Shown: positions 9,797 to 18,857, counted from the first letter of the stretch. The stretch: 64,000 nucleotides of DNA from Chthoniobacterales bacterium (GCA_014879535.1 JACSRX010000008.1:32320-96319), one strand, 5' to 3'. Notes: generated by a model not told the origin, from the letters alone. Program-made: numbers and translations.

Positions 9797-10719
9797 GCGC
9801 CGCGCAGCATGTGTGGCGCGGACGGCTGGCGCTGTTCGCGACCGTCATCATCTGGTCCACCCCGCCGGTTTTCCAGTATTGGCTGGCAAAGTCGTTCGAC
9901 CCGTGGACCCAGAATTTTTACCGCTACTTGGCGGCATGCGTCGTCATGGCTCCAGCCGTGGCGTGGACCTCGTGGCGCTCCCCGAGACGGCTGACCGCCC
10001 GCGAGTGGGCGGGCAGCGCCATGGCCGCGGTTCCGAACGTGGTGCACCAGATCGCCCAGACGATGGCGGTGGTTCTGCTTTGGCCTGGGCTCTATGCGCT
10101 GCTCGGCCGCATGTCGGTGATCTTCACCGCCGTGCTTGCAGTGGTGTTCTTTGCGGATGAGCGCTGGATCACGCGCAGCGTGAAGTTTCTGGCGGGCACC
10201 ATGCTCGCCCTTGCCGGGGTGGCCGGATTGGTTTACGTGCCGGGTGGCGGCGCCACGGGGAAACTGTCGGCCTTGGGGCTGTGGCTGGCATTGTTCGCCT
10301 CCCTTGGCTGGGCAGCCTACGGGATCCTCGTGAAGAAGTTCACCGCACGCACGGGGCCGACGGTGGGCTTCGGAGTGATCTGCATGTTCACGGCCGTGTT
10401 CCTTCTCCCGCTCATGCTGATGTTCGGCGACGGGACCGCGGTGCTGCATGCAGGCTGGTGGAACAACTTCGTTCTCGTCGGGTCCGGAATGCTCGCGATC
10501 GGGCTTGGCCACTGGCTCTACTACATCGGCATCCGCGCGGTCGGTGCGGCGCCAGCGCAATCGGCCCTGCTTTTGTGCCCGCTGGGAACGGCGCTGATTT
10601 CCTCCTCACTCTTCGGCGAGACGTTCCGGCCCCTGCAGATCGTGGCGGGGGCCGTCCTGCTCTGCGGTGCCTTTCTCGCGTTGTCCGCGAGGCCGCCGGT
10701 GATCGAGGAGCCTGCCTGA
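9793..10719 (+). CDS. EamA/DMT-family transporter
   Basis: The 308-residue protein has about ten hydrophobic helices arranged as two EamA repeats (about 10-145 and 160-300), the usual architecture of drug/metabolite transporter family exporters. Typical repeat signatures are IIWSTPPVFQYWLAKSF at the start of the first and FASLGWAAYGILVKKF in the second. Substrate unknown; members export amino acids, purines or other metabolites. The GTG start at 9793 overlaps the stop of the DUF5069 gene. The in-frame region upstream reads through the DUF5069 gene in another frame and is not part of the protein. Confidence 0.87.
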   Translation: MSAAQHVWRGRLALFATVIIWSTPPVFQYWLAKSFDPWTQNFYRYLAACVVMAPAVAWTSWRSPRRLTAREWAGSAMAAVPNVVHQIAQTMAVVLLWPGLYALLGRMSVIFTAVLAVVFFADERWITRSVKFLAGTMLALAGVAGLVYVPGGGATGKLSALGLWLALFASLGWAAYGILVKKFTARTGPTVGFGVICMFTAVFLLPLMLMFGDGTAVLHAGWWNNFVLVGSGMLAIGLGHWLYYIGIRAVGAAPAQSALLLCPLGTALISSSLFGETFRPLQIVAGAVLLCGAFLALSARPPVIEEPA

Positions 10720-10764
10720 AACTGCTCGCGCGGCATCCGCGCCGGTGCCACATTGCCTTGAGTC

Positions 10765-11901
10765 ATGCAAGGTGACCCTCCAACGGAGTCCGTATCCCTC
10801 CGGGTGGAGCATGGGGGCGGGGATGTCGTGATTCGGTTGCGGGGTCGCTTGGACGACGATGCCGTGGCGCGGTGCTGGAAGCAGGCGACTTCGGAGGCGG
10901 CGCGGGCGGAAAATCATCTGACCGTCGATTGCCGGGGTGTCGATTACTGCGGGGGTGCGGGTTTTGCGATGCTGGTTGCGCTTGAAAAGGCGGCGAAGGA
11001 GTCCCGTGTGCCCGTGCGCATCGAGGGATTGGCGCCGAAGTTCCGCGACATGTTCGACGCGGTGGACAGACGGAAGCTCGAGCAACCCCGGACACCCGAG
11101 CGCGGCCATGGCAACTGGGTCGCAGACATCGGCGGCGCGGTTGCGATGAGGACCGGCGAATGGGTGCAGGAAACGGAATTCGTCGGGGAAGTCACCGCGG
11201 GACTCGTGTCGCTGGGACGCCATCCCCGGCGCCTGCGGCTGCGCGAATGGTGGCTCATCGTCGAAAAGGCGGGCACGAACGCGCTGCCCATCGTGGCGTT
11301 GATCAGCTTCCTCATGGGCATGATCATGGCTTTCCAGGCGGCGATGCCCATGCGCCAGTTCGGTGTAGATATCTTCGTGGTCAACCTGGTGGCGCTTTCC
11401 ATCTCGCGCGAACTCGGACCGCTCATGACCGCCATTGTGCTGGCCGGTCGTTCCGGATCGGCGTTCGCAGCGGAGATCGGGACGATGAAGGTCAACGAGG
11501 AAGTTGCGGCACTCACCACCATGGGACTCGAGCCGGTGCGCTTTCTCGCCGTCCCCCGCGTGCTTGCGGGCGTGGTGGTGACGCCTGTGCTCACGGTTTA
11601 TGCGATGGTGATCGGGATTGCCGGGGGGCTCTTTGTCATGCTTCTCCTCGGCTTTCCGCTCGCCGCACTTACCAACCAGCTCGCCGGATCCCTCGGCGCG
11701 GACGACGTGCTTGCTGGGCTCATCAAATCCGTGTTCTTCGGAGCCGTGGTGGCCGGTGTGGGGTGCATGCGCGGGCTGCAGACAGGCGCAGGCGCGGCGG
11801 CGGTCGGTGATTCCACCACGCGGTCGGTGGTGACGGGCATTTTCCTCGTGGTCGTGCTCGATGCCATTTTCGCCGTCGTTTACTACCAGCTGGATTTTTG
11901 A
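10765..11901 (+). CDS. mlaE: MlaE-family lipid ABC transporter permease with N-terminal STAS domain
   Basis: The 378-residue protein is a fusion. Residues about 5-100 form a STAS domain (VEHGGGDVVIRLRGRLDDD start, VDCRGVDYCGGAGFAMLV core), the role carried by the separate MlaB protein in E. coli. Residues about 130-378 are the MlaE permease with family blocks FQAAMPMRQFG, ISRELGPLMTAIVLAGRSGSAFAAEIGTM (split here as two neighbouring motifs) and the conserved C-terminal helices. Mla systems move phospholipids between the membranes of diderm bacteria. It is the first gene of an mlaE-mlaF-mlaD-lipoprotein operon, 2 bases before mlaF. The separate MlaA and MlaC are not in the window. Confidence 0.93.
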   Translation: MQGDPPTESVSLRVEHGGGDVVIRLRGRLDDDAVARCWKQATSEAARAENHLTVDCRGVDYCGGAGFAMLVALEKAAKESRVPVRIEGLAPKFRDMFDAVDRRKLEQPRTPERGHGNWVADIGGAVAMRTGEWVQETEFVGEVTAGLVSLGRHPRRLRLREWWLIVEKAGTNALPIVALISFLMGMIMAFQAAMPMRQFGVDIFVVNLVALSISRELGPLMTAIVLAGRSGSAFAAEIGTMKVNEEVAALTTMGLEPVRFLAVPRVLAGVVVTPVLTVYAMVIGIAGGLFVMLLLGFPLAALTNQLAGSLGADDVLAGLIKSVFFGAVVAGVGCMRGLQTGAGAAAVGDSTTRSVVTGIFLVVVLDAIFAVVYYQLDF

Positions 11902-11903
11902 CC

Positions 11904-12665
11904 ATGCACGAAACCGAGATCATCCAGGTGTGTGGGCTCACGGCTGGCTATGCCGGCCGCGTGATTCTTCAGGACATCAGTTTCAGTGTCCGGCGCGGTG
12001 AAGTCTTCATGATCCTCGGGGGTTCCGGATCGGGCAAGAGCACGCTGCTGAAGAACATGATCGGGCTCCACCCCGCGCTCGGCGGCGAGGTGCTCATCGG
12101 CGGGGAAGACATCGTCGGCGCGTCCGGTGCCGCACGGCAAAGAATCCTCCGGAAGTTCGGGGTTATGTATCAGGGAGGGGCCCTGTTCGGGTCCATGACG
12201 CTGGCCGGAAACGTCGCGCTTCCGTTGGAAGAATGGACGAAGCTTCCGGCACCCGCCCGTCATTTGCTGGCCCTGCTCAAGCTGCAGCAGGTCGGGCTGG
12301 GGGAGTTTGCCGACTATCTGCCCTCCGAGATCAGCGGTGGCATGCAGAAGCGCGCCGCGGTGGCGCGGGCCATGGCGCTCGATCCGGGCATCCTGTTTCT
12401 CGACGAGCCCTCTGCCGGACTCGACCCGATCACGTCGGCGGAGCTTGACGAATTGATCCGCACGCTTTCACGCAACCTTGGCATCACCTTTGTCATCGCC
12501 AGCCACGAGCTTGCCAGCATTTATGCCATCGGCGACCGTGCGATCATTCTGGAGAAGGGCTCCATTGCAGCCGAAGGGACGCCGGTCGAACTTCGCGACC
12601 ATCCATCGGACGACTATGTGCGGGCGTTTTTCCGGAGGGAACCGCAGAAGGCCGTTGCAGTCTGA
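11904..12665 (+). CDS. mlaF: Mla-type lipid ABC transporter ATP-binding protein
   Basis: A 253-residue ABC ATPase with Walker A GGSGSGKST (about residues 39-47), Q-loop region YQGGALFGSM typical of MlaF, signature ISGGMQKR (about 142) and Walker B LFLDEPSAGLDP (about 165). The Mla-type Q-loop and the downstream MCE gene separate it from generic ATPases. The ATG at 11904 lies 2 bases after the permease stop; a TTG at 11898 also opens the frame but would overlap and is less likely. Energises the lipid transporter at the inner membrane. Confidence 0.94.
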   Translation: MHETEIIQVCGLTAGYAGRVILQDISFSVRRGEVFMILGGSGSGKSTLLKNMIGLHPALGGEVLIGGEDIVGASGAARQRILRKFGVMYQGGALFGSMTLAGNVALPLEEWTKLPAPARHLLALLKLQQVGLGEFADYLPSEISGGMQKRAAVARAMALDPGILFLDEPSAGLDPITSAELDELIRTLSRNLGITFVIASHELASIYAIGDRAIILEKGSIAAEGTPVELRDHPSDDYVRAFFRREPQKAVAV

Positions 12666-12669
12666 ACCC

Positions 12670-13650
12670 ATGACGACCAACCCCAAATATTTCAAAATCG
12701 GGATCTTCATTCTCGTCGGATTCGCCCTGCTGGCGGGCGGGCTGATTTTTCTCGGGGCGGGCAGCATGTTCCGTCCCAGGATTTACCTCGAGACCTATGT
12801 AGACGGCACGGTGCAGGGGGTCGATATTGGGTCCGCGGTCAAGTTCCGCGGCGTGCCGATCGGGCGTGTTTCGCGGATTGATTTCTGTTTCAACGTCTAT
12901 GGTCCGCAGCCCGAGGGCGGACGATTGGACTACGTCTACCTGGAGATGGAGGTGGACGTGAGGGTTTTCGCGGGGATGTTCGAGAGGGATATCGGGCCTG
13001 TCATCGACGACGCGGTCAAGCAGGGGCTGCGGGTCATGCTTCAGCCGCAGGGTGTCACGGGCCTGAATTTCGCGGAGTTGAACTACCTCACCCAGCCAGA
13101 CCGCACGCCCCCCCTCAAAATCTGGTGGACACCGCGCAATTACTACATTCCATCTGCTCCCGGCACCTTGACCAGCATGCTCGACTCGGTCAACCGCATC
13201 ATGGACACCGTCAACGACATCGACGTGGGGAGCGCGATGGAGGAACTCAAGACGACCCTGGGCACATTCAACGCCACGGCTGAAAAGCTCGGGAACAGTC
13301 TTGAGCAGTTGGACGTGGCCCGCATCAGCGGCGAACTGGAGGCGGTGCTGACCGATCTTCGAAGCAAGATCGCCAAGGTTCCTGTCGAGCAACTGAGTGA
13401 GGAGGGACAGCGCATGATGGCATCGCTGAACTCGGCGGCCGCCGAGCTCAAGACGCTGGCGGACGCCCTGCAAGCCAATCCCGCGCTCAATCCCGACACC
13501 GTCGGAGCCATTGTTGGCGATGTCCGGGCGACCGCGGAGAACTTCCGCGTGCTCAGCGAGAATCTGCGTGAGTATCCGTCGCAGTTGCTCTTCGGCAAGC
13601 CGCCGAAGCGCTCGCCATTCGACCCTGCAGCCAAGCCGCCACGCCGATGA
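12670..13650 (+). CDS. mlaD: MlaD/MCE-family lipid transport protein
   Basis: The 326-residue protein has an N-terminal transmembrane anchor (FKIGIFILVGFALLAGGLIF), then an MCE domain (about 38-125) with VDIGSAVKFRGVPIGRV and LRVMLQPQGVTGLNFAEL, and a long helical C-terminal region (about 165-300) rich in Leu and Ala. MCE proteins form hexameric rings or tubes that carry lipid across the periplasm; the long helical tail resembles PqiB/YebT-style and actinobacterial MCE tails more than the short E. coli MlaD. The ATG at 12670 is four bases after the mlaF stop. Its TGA overlaps the start of the lipoprotein gene (ATGA). Confidence 0.92.
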   Translation: MTTNPKYFKIGIFILVGFALLAGGLIFLGAGSMFRPRIYLETYVDGTVQGVDIGSAVKFRGVPIGRVSRIDFCFNVYGPQPEGGRLDYVYLEMEVDVRVFAGMFERDIGPVIDDAVKQGLRVMLQPQGVTGLNFAELNYLTQPDRTPPLKIWWTPRNYYIPSAPGTLTSMLDSVNRIMDTVNDIDVGSAMEELKTTLGTFNATAEKLGNSLEQLDVARISGELEAVLTDLRSKIAKVPVEQLSEEGQRMMASLNSAAAELKTLADALQANPALNPDTVGAIVGDVRATAENFRVLSENLREYPSQLLFGKPPKRSPFDPAAKPPRR

Positions 13651-14252
13651 GGCAGGACGTCCGATTGTTCTGCGGAGCGCTGGGCCTGCTGGCCATGGCG
13701 GCCTGTTCCCTGCGGCAGCCGGCCGTTGTCACGGAGGACTACGCTTTTCCGTTGCCCGCGGCTCCCGCGGGGGCGCAAGGAGGAAACTCGATTTCCGTGC
13801 TGCCGTTCGCGTCAGCACCCGCGGCATCTGGGCAGATGTTCCTCTACCGCGCGGACGATCTGCGCTATGAGCGGGATTTCTACAATCGTTTCCTCGTGCC
13901 CCCCGCACAGGCGCTTACGGGAGGTCTCCGCAAGTGGCTCGGACAGTCGGATGCGGCGGAGGTGCGCGAGCCCGGCGCACCGTTGTCCTCCGACTTCATC
14001 GTGCAACCGCGATTGACCGAGCTGTATGCCGACTACCGCGACCCCTCGCGGCCGCGGGCGGTCGTCTCCATGGTGATGGTCCTGATCCGGCGCGATCCCT
14101 CCGGCAACCGGCAGGTCTTCGAGCGTGCTTACCGGGGAGAGGTCCCCATGGCGGAGGTTTCCCCGGCGTCAGCGGTCGATGGATGGAGCCGGGCGACAGC
14201 GCAGATATTCGGGAAATTCACCGCGGATTTCCGCGCGGAGACCGGTGTCTGA
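13647..14252 (+). CDS. ABC-type transport auxiliary lipoprotein (PqiC-like)
   Basis: A 201-residue lipoprotein with signal peptide and lipobox MAAC (Cys near residue 20), followed by a mixed alpha/beta domain. Its length, position after an MCE gene and features such as LPFASAPAASGQMFLYR and a C-terminal WSRATAQIFGKF helix fit the auxiliary lipoproteins (PqiC/ABC_trans_aux) that accompany MCE transporters and are thought to anchor the MCE tube to the outer membrane. Starts with an ATGA overlap with mlaD, hence translationally coupled. Ends base to base with the convergent C39 peptidase gene. Confidence 0.8.
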   Translation: MRQDVRLFCGALGLLAMAACSLRQPAVVTEDYAFPLPAAPAGAQGGNSISVLPFASAPAASGQMFLYRADDLRYERDFYNRFLVPPAQALTGGLRKWLGQSDAAEVREPGAPLSSDFIVQPRLTELYADYRDPSRPRAVVSMVMVLIRRDPSGNRQVFERAYRGEVPMAEVSPASAVDGWSRATAQIFGKFTADFRAETGV

Positions 14253-14951
14253 TCATCCGCGCGGAAATCCGGATGACGGGGTGGACGGCAACTTTTCGTA
14301 GAAGCGCAGGGCTTCAATCGGGCTGCCGAATTCCGAGAGGGGGTAGATTCCGTCGGCGTGGCGCGCCCCCGGGTCGCGGATGAGGTATTCGTAGCCGGAC
14401 TTGCCCACGATGACGACGAAGTGCGTGATGCCGTCGGGGTAGCGCAGGCGGACGATCACGGGATTTCCCCGGAGCAGGTTCCAATCGATGAGGAAGTGCG
14501 ACGCGTCGTCCTCGTAAACATGCTGTGCGACGGCGGGCGGATAGTCGGAAGCCTTTTCCCAGTAAAGCCATCCCCGATCGGTGTATCCGCTGTTGGTCTG
14601 GAGGAATTTGTTGAGCCGTCCCGGGTCGAGATCCGCACCATAGGAGGCGAGCACCATGGCGGCGGAGGCGACGGCGCAGCCCTCGGCGCCGAGGGAGCCG
14701 GGGGTGGGGCCGAGGCGGTCCGAGGACCAGCGTTGGTCGGCTTGGGCGAAGTGCGGCACGTCGTTGAGCACGGCCCGTGGGAACCAGAGGCCGCCTCGCG
14801 GTTCGAGGGAGGGCGTTCGGGATGTCCATCCATGCACCCACCATGCCGCCATGCCGAGAAGGACGGCAAGGACCAGAAGGGAAACGGTTCGCGGACGCGT
14901 CACAGGATTGAAGAAACGCGAAACGGTCCCCGCACAAAATGATTTTCGCAC
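14253..14951 (-). CDS. C39-like cysteine peptidase, membrane-anchored
   Basis: The 232-residue protein has an N-terminal membrane segment (about 17-40), then a peptidase C39-like (papain fold) domain. The catalytic cysteine is Cys92 in GAEGCAVASAAMVL, the histidine His177 in ITHFVVIVG, and RDPGA follows with the third polar residue. The opening DVPHFAQADQRW is the usual substrate-side Gln/Trp block of this group. Such proteins act outside the cytoplasmic membrane on unknown peptides; bacteriocin-type C39 peptidases are fused to ABC transporters, which is not the case here. It is divergent from the GH57 gene (70-base gap). Confidence 0.82.
   Translation of the reverse strand: MRKSFCAGTVSRFFNPVTRPRTVSLLVLAVLLGMAAWWVHGWTSRTPSLEPRGGLWFPRAVLNDVPHFAQADQRWSSDRLGPTPGSLGAEGCAVASAAMVLASYGADLDPGRLNKFLQTNSGYTDRGWLYWEKASDYPPAVAQHVYEDDASHFLIDWNLLRGNPVIVRLRYPDGITHFVVIVGKSGYEYLIRDPGARHADGIYPLSEFGSPIEALRFYEKLPSTPSSGFPRG
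14254..14275. repeat. Copy 1 of a 22-base near-identical motif
   Basis: This 22-base stretch covers the last codons of the C39 peptidase gene and is identical at 20 of 22 positions to 30064-30085 in front of mreC. It contains CATCC and GGATG ends that can pair. It may be chance or a short dispersed element. Confidence 0.3.
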
Positions 14952-15021
14952 GCCGTGCCGAAAAAGCGGGCCTTGCCGCCGCCGGGGCGGCTGACGATGG
15001 TATGGGGCTTTCGGCGCCCTG

Positions 15022-16602
15022 ATGAAGAAAGGAACATTCGCCCTGCTGCTGCACGCGCATCTGCCGTATGTGCGGCACCCGGAGCACGGGGATTTTCTCG
15101 AGGAGGATTGGTTCTACGAGGCCATTGCCGAGACGTATGTTCCGCTCTTGCAGGTCTTCGAACGCCTGGTGGACGACGGCGCGCCCGTGCGCCTCACCAT
15201 GTCGCTCACCCCGACGCTGTGCGCGATGATGGAGGACCCGTTGCTGCAGCAGAGGGCGGAGCGGCATTTGGAGCGCTCGGTCGCGCTGGCGGAGAGCGAG
15301 GTCCACCGCACGCGCGGGGATGAGCCGCGGAATGCCCTCGCGAGGTTTTACGCCGGCCGCTTCCGCGGGGCGCGGGATTATTTCGCCGCGCGCGGGCGAC
15401 GGCTGGTGCCGGCCTTCCGCGAGCTTCAGGATTCGGGCCTTCTGGAAATCATCACCTGTGCTGCGACGCACGGTTTTCTGCCGCTGATGGCGGATTATCC
15501 GGAGGCGATCCGGGCGCAGATCATGGTGGCGCGCGACTACCACCGCCAATTGTTCGGGCGTCCCCCGGCGGGCATTTGGCTTCCGGAATGCGCCTACTTC
15601 CCCGGTGTGGAAAAGTTCCTGCGCGAGGCTGATCTGAAATGGTTCGTGCTCGATGCGCACGGGCTCATGTTCGGGCGCCCTCAGCCGCGCTTTGCGATCT
15701 ATGCGCCGTGCTACACCCCCGAGGGGCCGGCTGTGTTCGCGCGCGACCGTGATTCAAGCCGCCAGGTCTGGAGTCAGGAGGAGGGTTATCCGGGCGACCC
15801 CGCCTACCGGGACTTCTACCGCGACATCGGCTATGACTTGGGGATGGATTATCTCCGCCCATTCCTCGGGGCGGATGGCCAGCGGAAGTTCACCGGGCTC
15901 AAATACCACCGCATCACCGGACGCACCGAGCACAAGGAGCTTTACCACCGTCCGTGGGCGGAGGCTGCAGCCGACGCGCATGCCGCAGATTTTCTGGCCA
16001 ACAGGCTGAAGCAGTTCGAGTCCTTGTGCGCGGACATGCCGGTCGATCCGGTGCTGGTGAGCCCCTACGATGCCGAGTTGTTCGGGCATTGGTGGTTCGA
16101 GGGGCCTGAGTTCCTCAACCTGTTCCTGCGCAAGGCGGCCTACGACCAGCAGGTCTTCGATCTGGCGACGCCCTCGGATTACCTCGCGGACCACGAGGTG
16201 CTGCAGGTGGTGCAGCCCTGCGCCTCGAGTTGGGGCAACAGGGGTTACTGGGAAGTCTGGCTAGACCAGTCGAACGCATGGATCTACCCGCATTTGCACG
16301 CGGCGGCGCGGCGCATGATCGGGATGGCTCGCAAGCACTCCAAAACCCGGACGCGATGGATCAAGGAGACCCTGCAGCAAATGGCGCGCGAGCTGCTGCT
16401 GGCGCAGTCCAGCGATTGGGCGTTCCTCATGCGCACCGGGACGGCGAAGGACTACGCGTCAAAGCGGAGCAGGGACCATCTTCTGCGCTTCAACCGCCTC
16501 CATGACAATCTTTCAGCAGGGCATTCCGACGAGGATTTTCTGGCGGCCTGTCGCGATCGTGACAACATCTTCCCCGAGATCGAATGGCGCTATTACGTCT
16601 GA
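15022..16602 (+). CDS. Glycoside hydrolase family 57 1,4-alpha-glucan branching enzyme
   Basis: The 526-residue enzyme begins with LLLHAHLPYVRHPEHGDFLEE (cut here for length), the family 57 N-terminal signature. The nucleophile Glu189 lies in WLPECAYFPG and the acid/base Asp350 in SPYDAELFGHWWFEGPEF. The C-terminal helical domain (DUF1957) is present (about 410-526), including the VVQPCASSWGNRGYW block. Together these match GH57 branching enzymes (Thermus TTHA1902 and Thermococcus TK1436 type), which introduce alpha-1,6 branches in glycogen. No other glycogen genes are near. The downstream FlgD-Ig gene starts 19 bases inside its 3' end. Confidence 0.93.
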   Translation: MKKGTFALLLHAHLPYVRHPEHGDFLEEDWFYEAIAETYVPLLQVFERLVDDGAPVRLTMSLTPTLCAMMEDPLLQQRAERHLERSVALAESEVHRTRGDEPRNALARFYAGRFRGARDYFAARGRRLVPAFRELQDSGLLEIITCAATHGFLPLMADYPEAIRAQIMVARDYHRQLFGRPPAGIWLPECAYFPGVEKFLREADLKWFVLDAHGLMFGRPQPRFAIYAPCYTPEGPAVFARDRDSSRQVWSQEEGYPGDPAYRDFYRDIGYDLGMDYLRPFLGADGQRKFTGLKYHRITGRTEHKELYHRPWAEAAADAHAADFLANRLKQFESLCADMPVDPVLVSPYDAELFGHWWFEGPEFLNLFLRKAAYDQQVFDLATPSDYLADHEVLQVVQPCASSWGNRGYWEVWLDQSNAWIYPHLHAAARRMIGMARKHSKTRTRWIKETLQQMARELLLAQSSDWAFLMRTGTAKDYASKRSRDHLLRFNRLHDNLSAGHSDEDFLAACRDRDNIFPEIEWRYYV

Positions 16603-18128
16603 TTTTTGGCCTGCTCCTGCTCGGCTGGGCGGGGGTGCACGCGGAGGACCCTCCTTCCGTCCCGGAGCCCGTGGAAATCCGGTTTGTCCCGCCCGGCGTC
16701 CAGGGGACCGTGAGCCTCGGGATTTTCGATGCGTCCGGACGTCTGGTGCGGACGCTTTGCGACGAGTGGACGTTCAACCGGTTCCGCATCGGGTTGAACG
16801 GGCTTTCGACCGACTGGGACGGTCAGGATGATGCCGGGCGCCCCGTGCCGCCTGGAACCTACGAGGCCCGCGGTTTCATCGTCGGTGATGTGTCGGTTGC
16901 CGGGTCGGCATTTTATTTCAACGACTGGATCGAGACGGAGGATTCGCCGCGCATCGTCCGGGTCGCCGCGCAGGAGCTGCTGCCCGGCGGGGACATCCTG
17001 CTGGCGGCCCGGCTTGCCGGCGGGACCGGGGCATTGGTGAGGTATTCGCCGCAGAGCGAAGCGCGCTGGCGCACCATGGTGAGCGAGCCGCGTCCCGAAC
17101 AGGCGACCGGCGCGCAACTTGCCGTCTCGGACACCATGGCCTTCGTGGTGTTGGACGGCATCCTGCGCGCGGCGAATCTCGAGGATGGGGCCGAGGTGCC
17201 GTTGACGGTGGCTGCAAAGCCGGTCAAGGCGGTGGCGGCCCGCGGTGATCGCCTGGCAATCTGCGACGAGGACGGCGTCCGCATCTTCAAGTTGCCGGAA
17301 TTTTCCCCGATGGATGGTCCGAAGACTGTGCCGGCGGATGTTGTTTCGCTCGCGCTGCTCGATCAGGGGGAGGTGGCCGCCGCGCAGGATGGTTCGGCTT
17401 GGCAGTGGTCCGGGGGTGACTGGTCCCGACTCGATCTTCCCGACCGCGTGCGCAGCGTGGCGGGAGGCCACGCGGGCACCTTCTGGGTGCTTGAGGAGCG
17501 GGAGGATGGCTCGCATTGCGTGGCGCAATACAGCATGGAGGAGGGGCGTCTGGCCGAGTGGGTTCCCAAGGCGGACAAGGGCTCGCCTGCGGGTGGGCTG
17601 TCCGTGGCGGACAACCAGGATTACTTCGCCCTCACGCTGGCGACGCCGGAAGTGCAGCGCACGGTGGCGATCCGCCGCAACGGGGCGACCGCCGGATGGG
17701 AATTCGTGGTGGACAAGCGAATCACCCGCAGCACCGATTTCGGATGGAAGGATGGTGAGCTTGTTCCCGCCGGGGGAGAACAACCCGAAGATCTTGAAGT
17801 GAAGCTGACCGGGAACCCGCTCGATCCGTCTGCGTCCGGTGTGCTCGCGCTGAGAACGACGGCGGGCGCCACGGGATCCGGTCTGGCGACAGCGGACGGC
17901 CTGCCTTTGCTGAGGGTCTCCGAATCCGATGCCTTCCAGCGCGTCATGGTGATCGGCGGTGCCGACGGTCATACGGCGCGGTTTTTCCAAGGGGATGGCG
18001 CCTGTGTGGAAGAATACGAGATCACAAACTTGGGCGACATCACGTCGTTTGACGCCGGGGAAATCGTGATGGCTTCCTCCGGCGAGGCGGAGCCGCCTCC
18101 CGCGGTGGAACCCGAGGCGGAGCAGTAG
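16584..18128 (+). CDS. Secreted protein with FlgD-type Ig domain and propeller-like repeats
   Basis: The 514-residue protein has a signal peptide (cleavage near VHAED, about residue 21) and an N-terminal FlgD-like Ig domain (about 28-105): GIFDASGRLVRTL ... WDGQDDAGRPVPPGTYEARG. The rest lacks a firm family; spaced beta-rich segments (LVRYSPQSEARW, VKAVAARGDRLAICDEDG, SVAGGHAGTFWVLEE) suggest a beta-propeller. The C-terminus is acidic and Pro-rich. It overlaps the GH57 gene by 19 bases, indicating cotranscription. The role is unknown; extracellular or periplasmic binding is inferred. Confidence 0.65.
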   Translation: MALLRLIFGLLLLGWAGVHAEDPPSVPEPVEIRFVPPGVQGTVSLGIFDASGRLVRTLCDEWTFNRFRIGLNGLSTDWDGQDDAGRPVPPGTYEARGFIVGDVSVAGSAFYFNDWIETEDSPRIVRVAAQELLPGGDILLAARLAGGTGALVRYSPQSEARWRTMVSEPRPEQATGAQLAVSDTMAFVVLDGILRAANLEDGAEVPLTVAAKPVKAVAARGDRLAICDEDGVRIFKLPEFSPMDGPKTVPADVVSLALLDQGEVAAAQDGSAWQWSGGDWSRLDLPDRVRSVAGGHAGTFWVLEEREDGSHCVAQYSMEEGRLAEWVPKADKGSPAGGLSVADNQDYFALTLATPEVQRTVAIRRNGATAGWEFVVDKRITRSTDFGWKDGELVPAGGEQPEDLEVKLTGNPLDPSASGVLALRTTAGATGSGLATADGLPLLRVSESDAFQRVMVIGGADGHTARFFQGDGACVEEYEITNLGDITSFDAGEIVMASSGEAEPPPAVEPEAEQ

Positions 18129-18155
18129 GCGGCGAACTGTCCCGCCAGTCCGACC

Positions 18156-18857
18156 ATGAAGCCGATCCTCCGTGCTGTTGCCGCGGCCATCGTCCTTGCG
18201 GCGGCAGCATGGTCGGTCGTGTTTGTTCTCCGTGCCTGCGGGCGGTTGCCAGTGGACGAGGCCCGGCGTGCGACCGACTTGGCGGACCATACCGCCAACA
18301 GGGCGGTTGATCTTGGCAAGCGAATCTGGGATGGACTGGAGAGGAGGTTGAACCTGCGACCGGCCATCAAGATCGACCAGGAGACCCGGATGGAATTCGA
18401 CCGTGCCGGGCTGCATCTGGTCACGGTGAAACGCGACTTCACGCACGAGTTCCTCTGGGAGCAGCAGTGGGCGGGAAGCACCAAGAGCATCCGGCTGAAA
18501 GGATTCTTCACCGCATCCGCCGGCTTCGACCTCGACGAGTCGTTCTATCTCAACATCAATTCCGAGGATCTGACCGTGGATTTGAGCCTGCCGGAGGCGC
18601 GGTTGATCGCCTGCGAACTGAACGACTACAAGGCCGAGGAAGACGACGGTTGGTGGAACAGGATCACGACGGAGGAACGGCATCGGGCCGTCAACGACAT
18701 GGTGGCCGGTGCGAAGCAGTCCATGCAGAAGAACGAAGGCCTGCTCCGGGAGGCGAGGCGCCTTCTGGAATCGCAGGTGGCCGGGGTGATCGAGGAGAGC
18801 GGCGGAAACCCCGGAAGTTCCAACGGCGTCCCGCTCTCATCACAGCCGCGGCCCTGA
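18156..18857 (+). CDS. DUF4230 family membrane-anchored protein
   Basis: The 233-residue protein has one N-terminal transmembrane helix (about 5-27) and an extracytoplasmic domain matching the DUF4230 pattern: LVTVKRDFTHEF, a GFFTASAGFDLD strand pair, the LPEARLIACELND block and a C-terminal helix rich in Glu and Arg with GLLREARRLLESQV. The function of the family is unknown. It follows the FlgD-Ig gene by 27 bases on the same strand and is probably in one operon with it and the GH57 enzyme. The match was made by eye, so the family name is moderately sure. Confidence 0.7.
   Translation: MKPILRAVAAAIVLAAAAWSVVFVLRACGRLPVDEARRATDLADHTANRAVDLGKRIWDGLERRLNLRPAIKIDQETRMEFDRAGLHLVTVKRDFTHEFLWEQQWAGSTKSIRLKGFFTASAGFDLDESFYLNINSEDLTVDLSLPEARLIACELNDYKAEEDDGWWNRITTEERHRAVNDMVAGAKQSMQKNEGLLREARRLLESQVAGVIEESGGNPGSSNGVPLSSQPRP

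Noticed and set aside
10728..10742. Hairpin GCGCGG-CAT-CCGCGC before mlaE as terminator
   Set aside because: Three-base loop, no T-run and short stem; not convincing.
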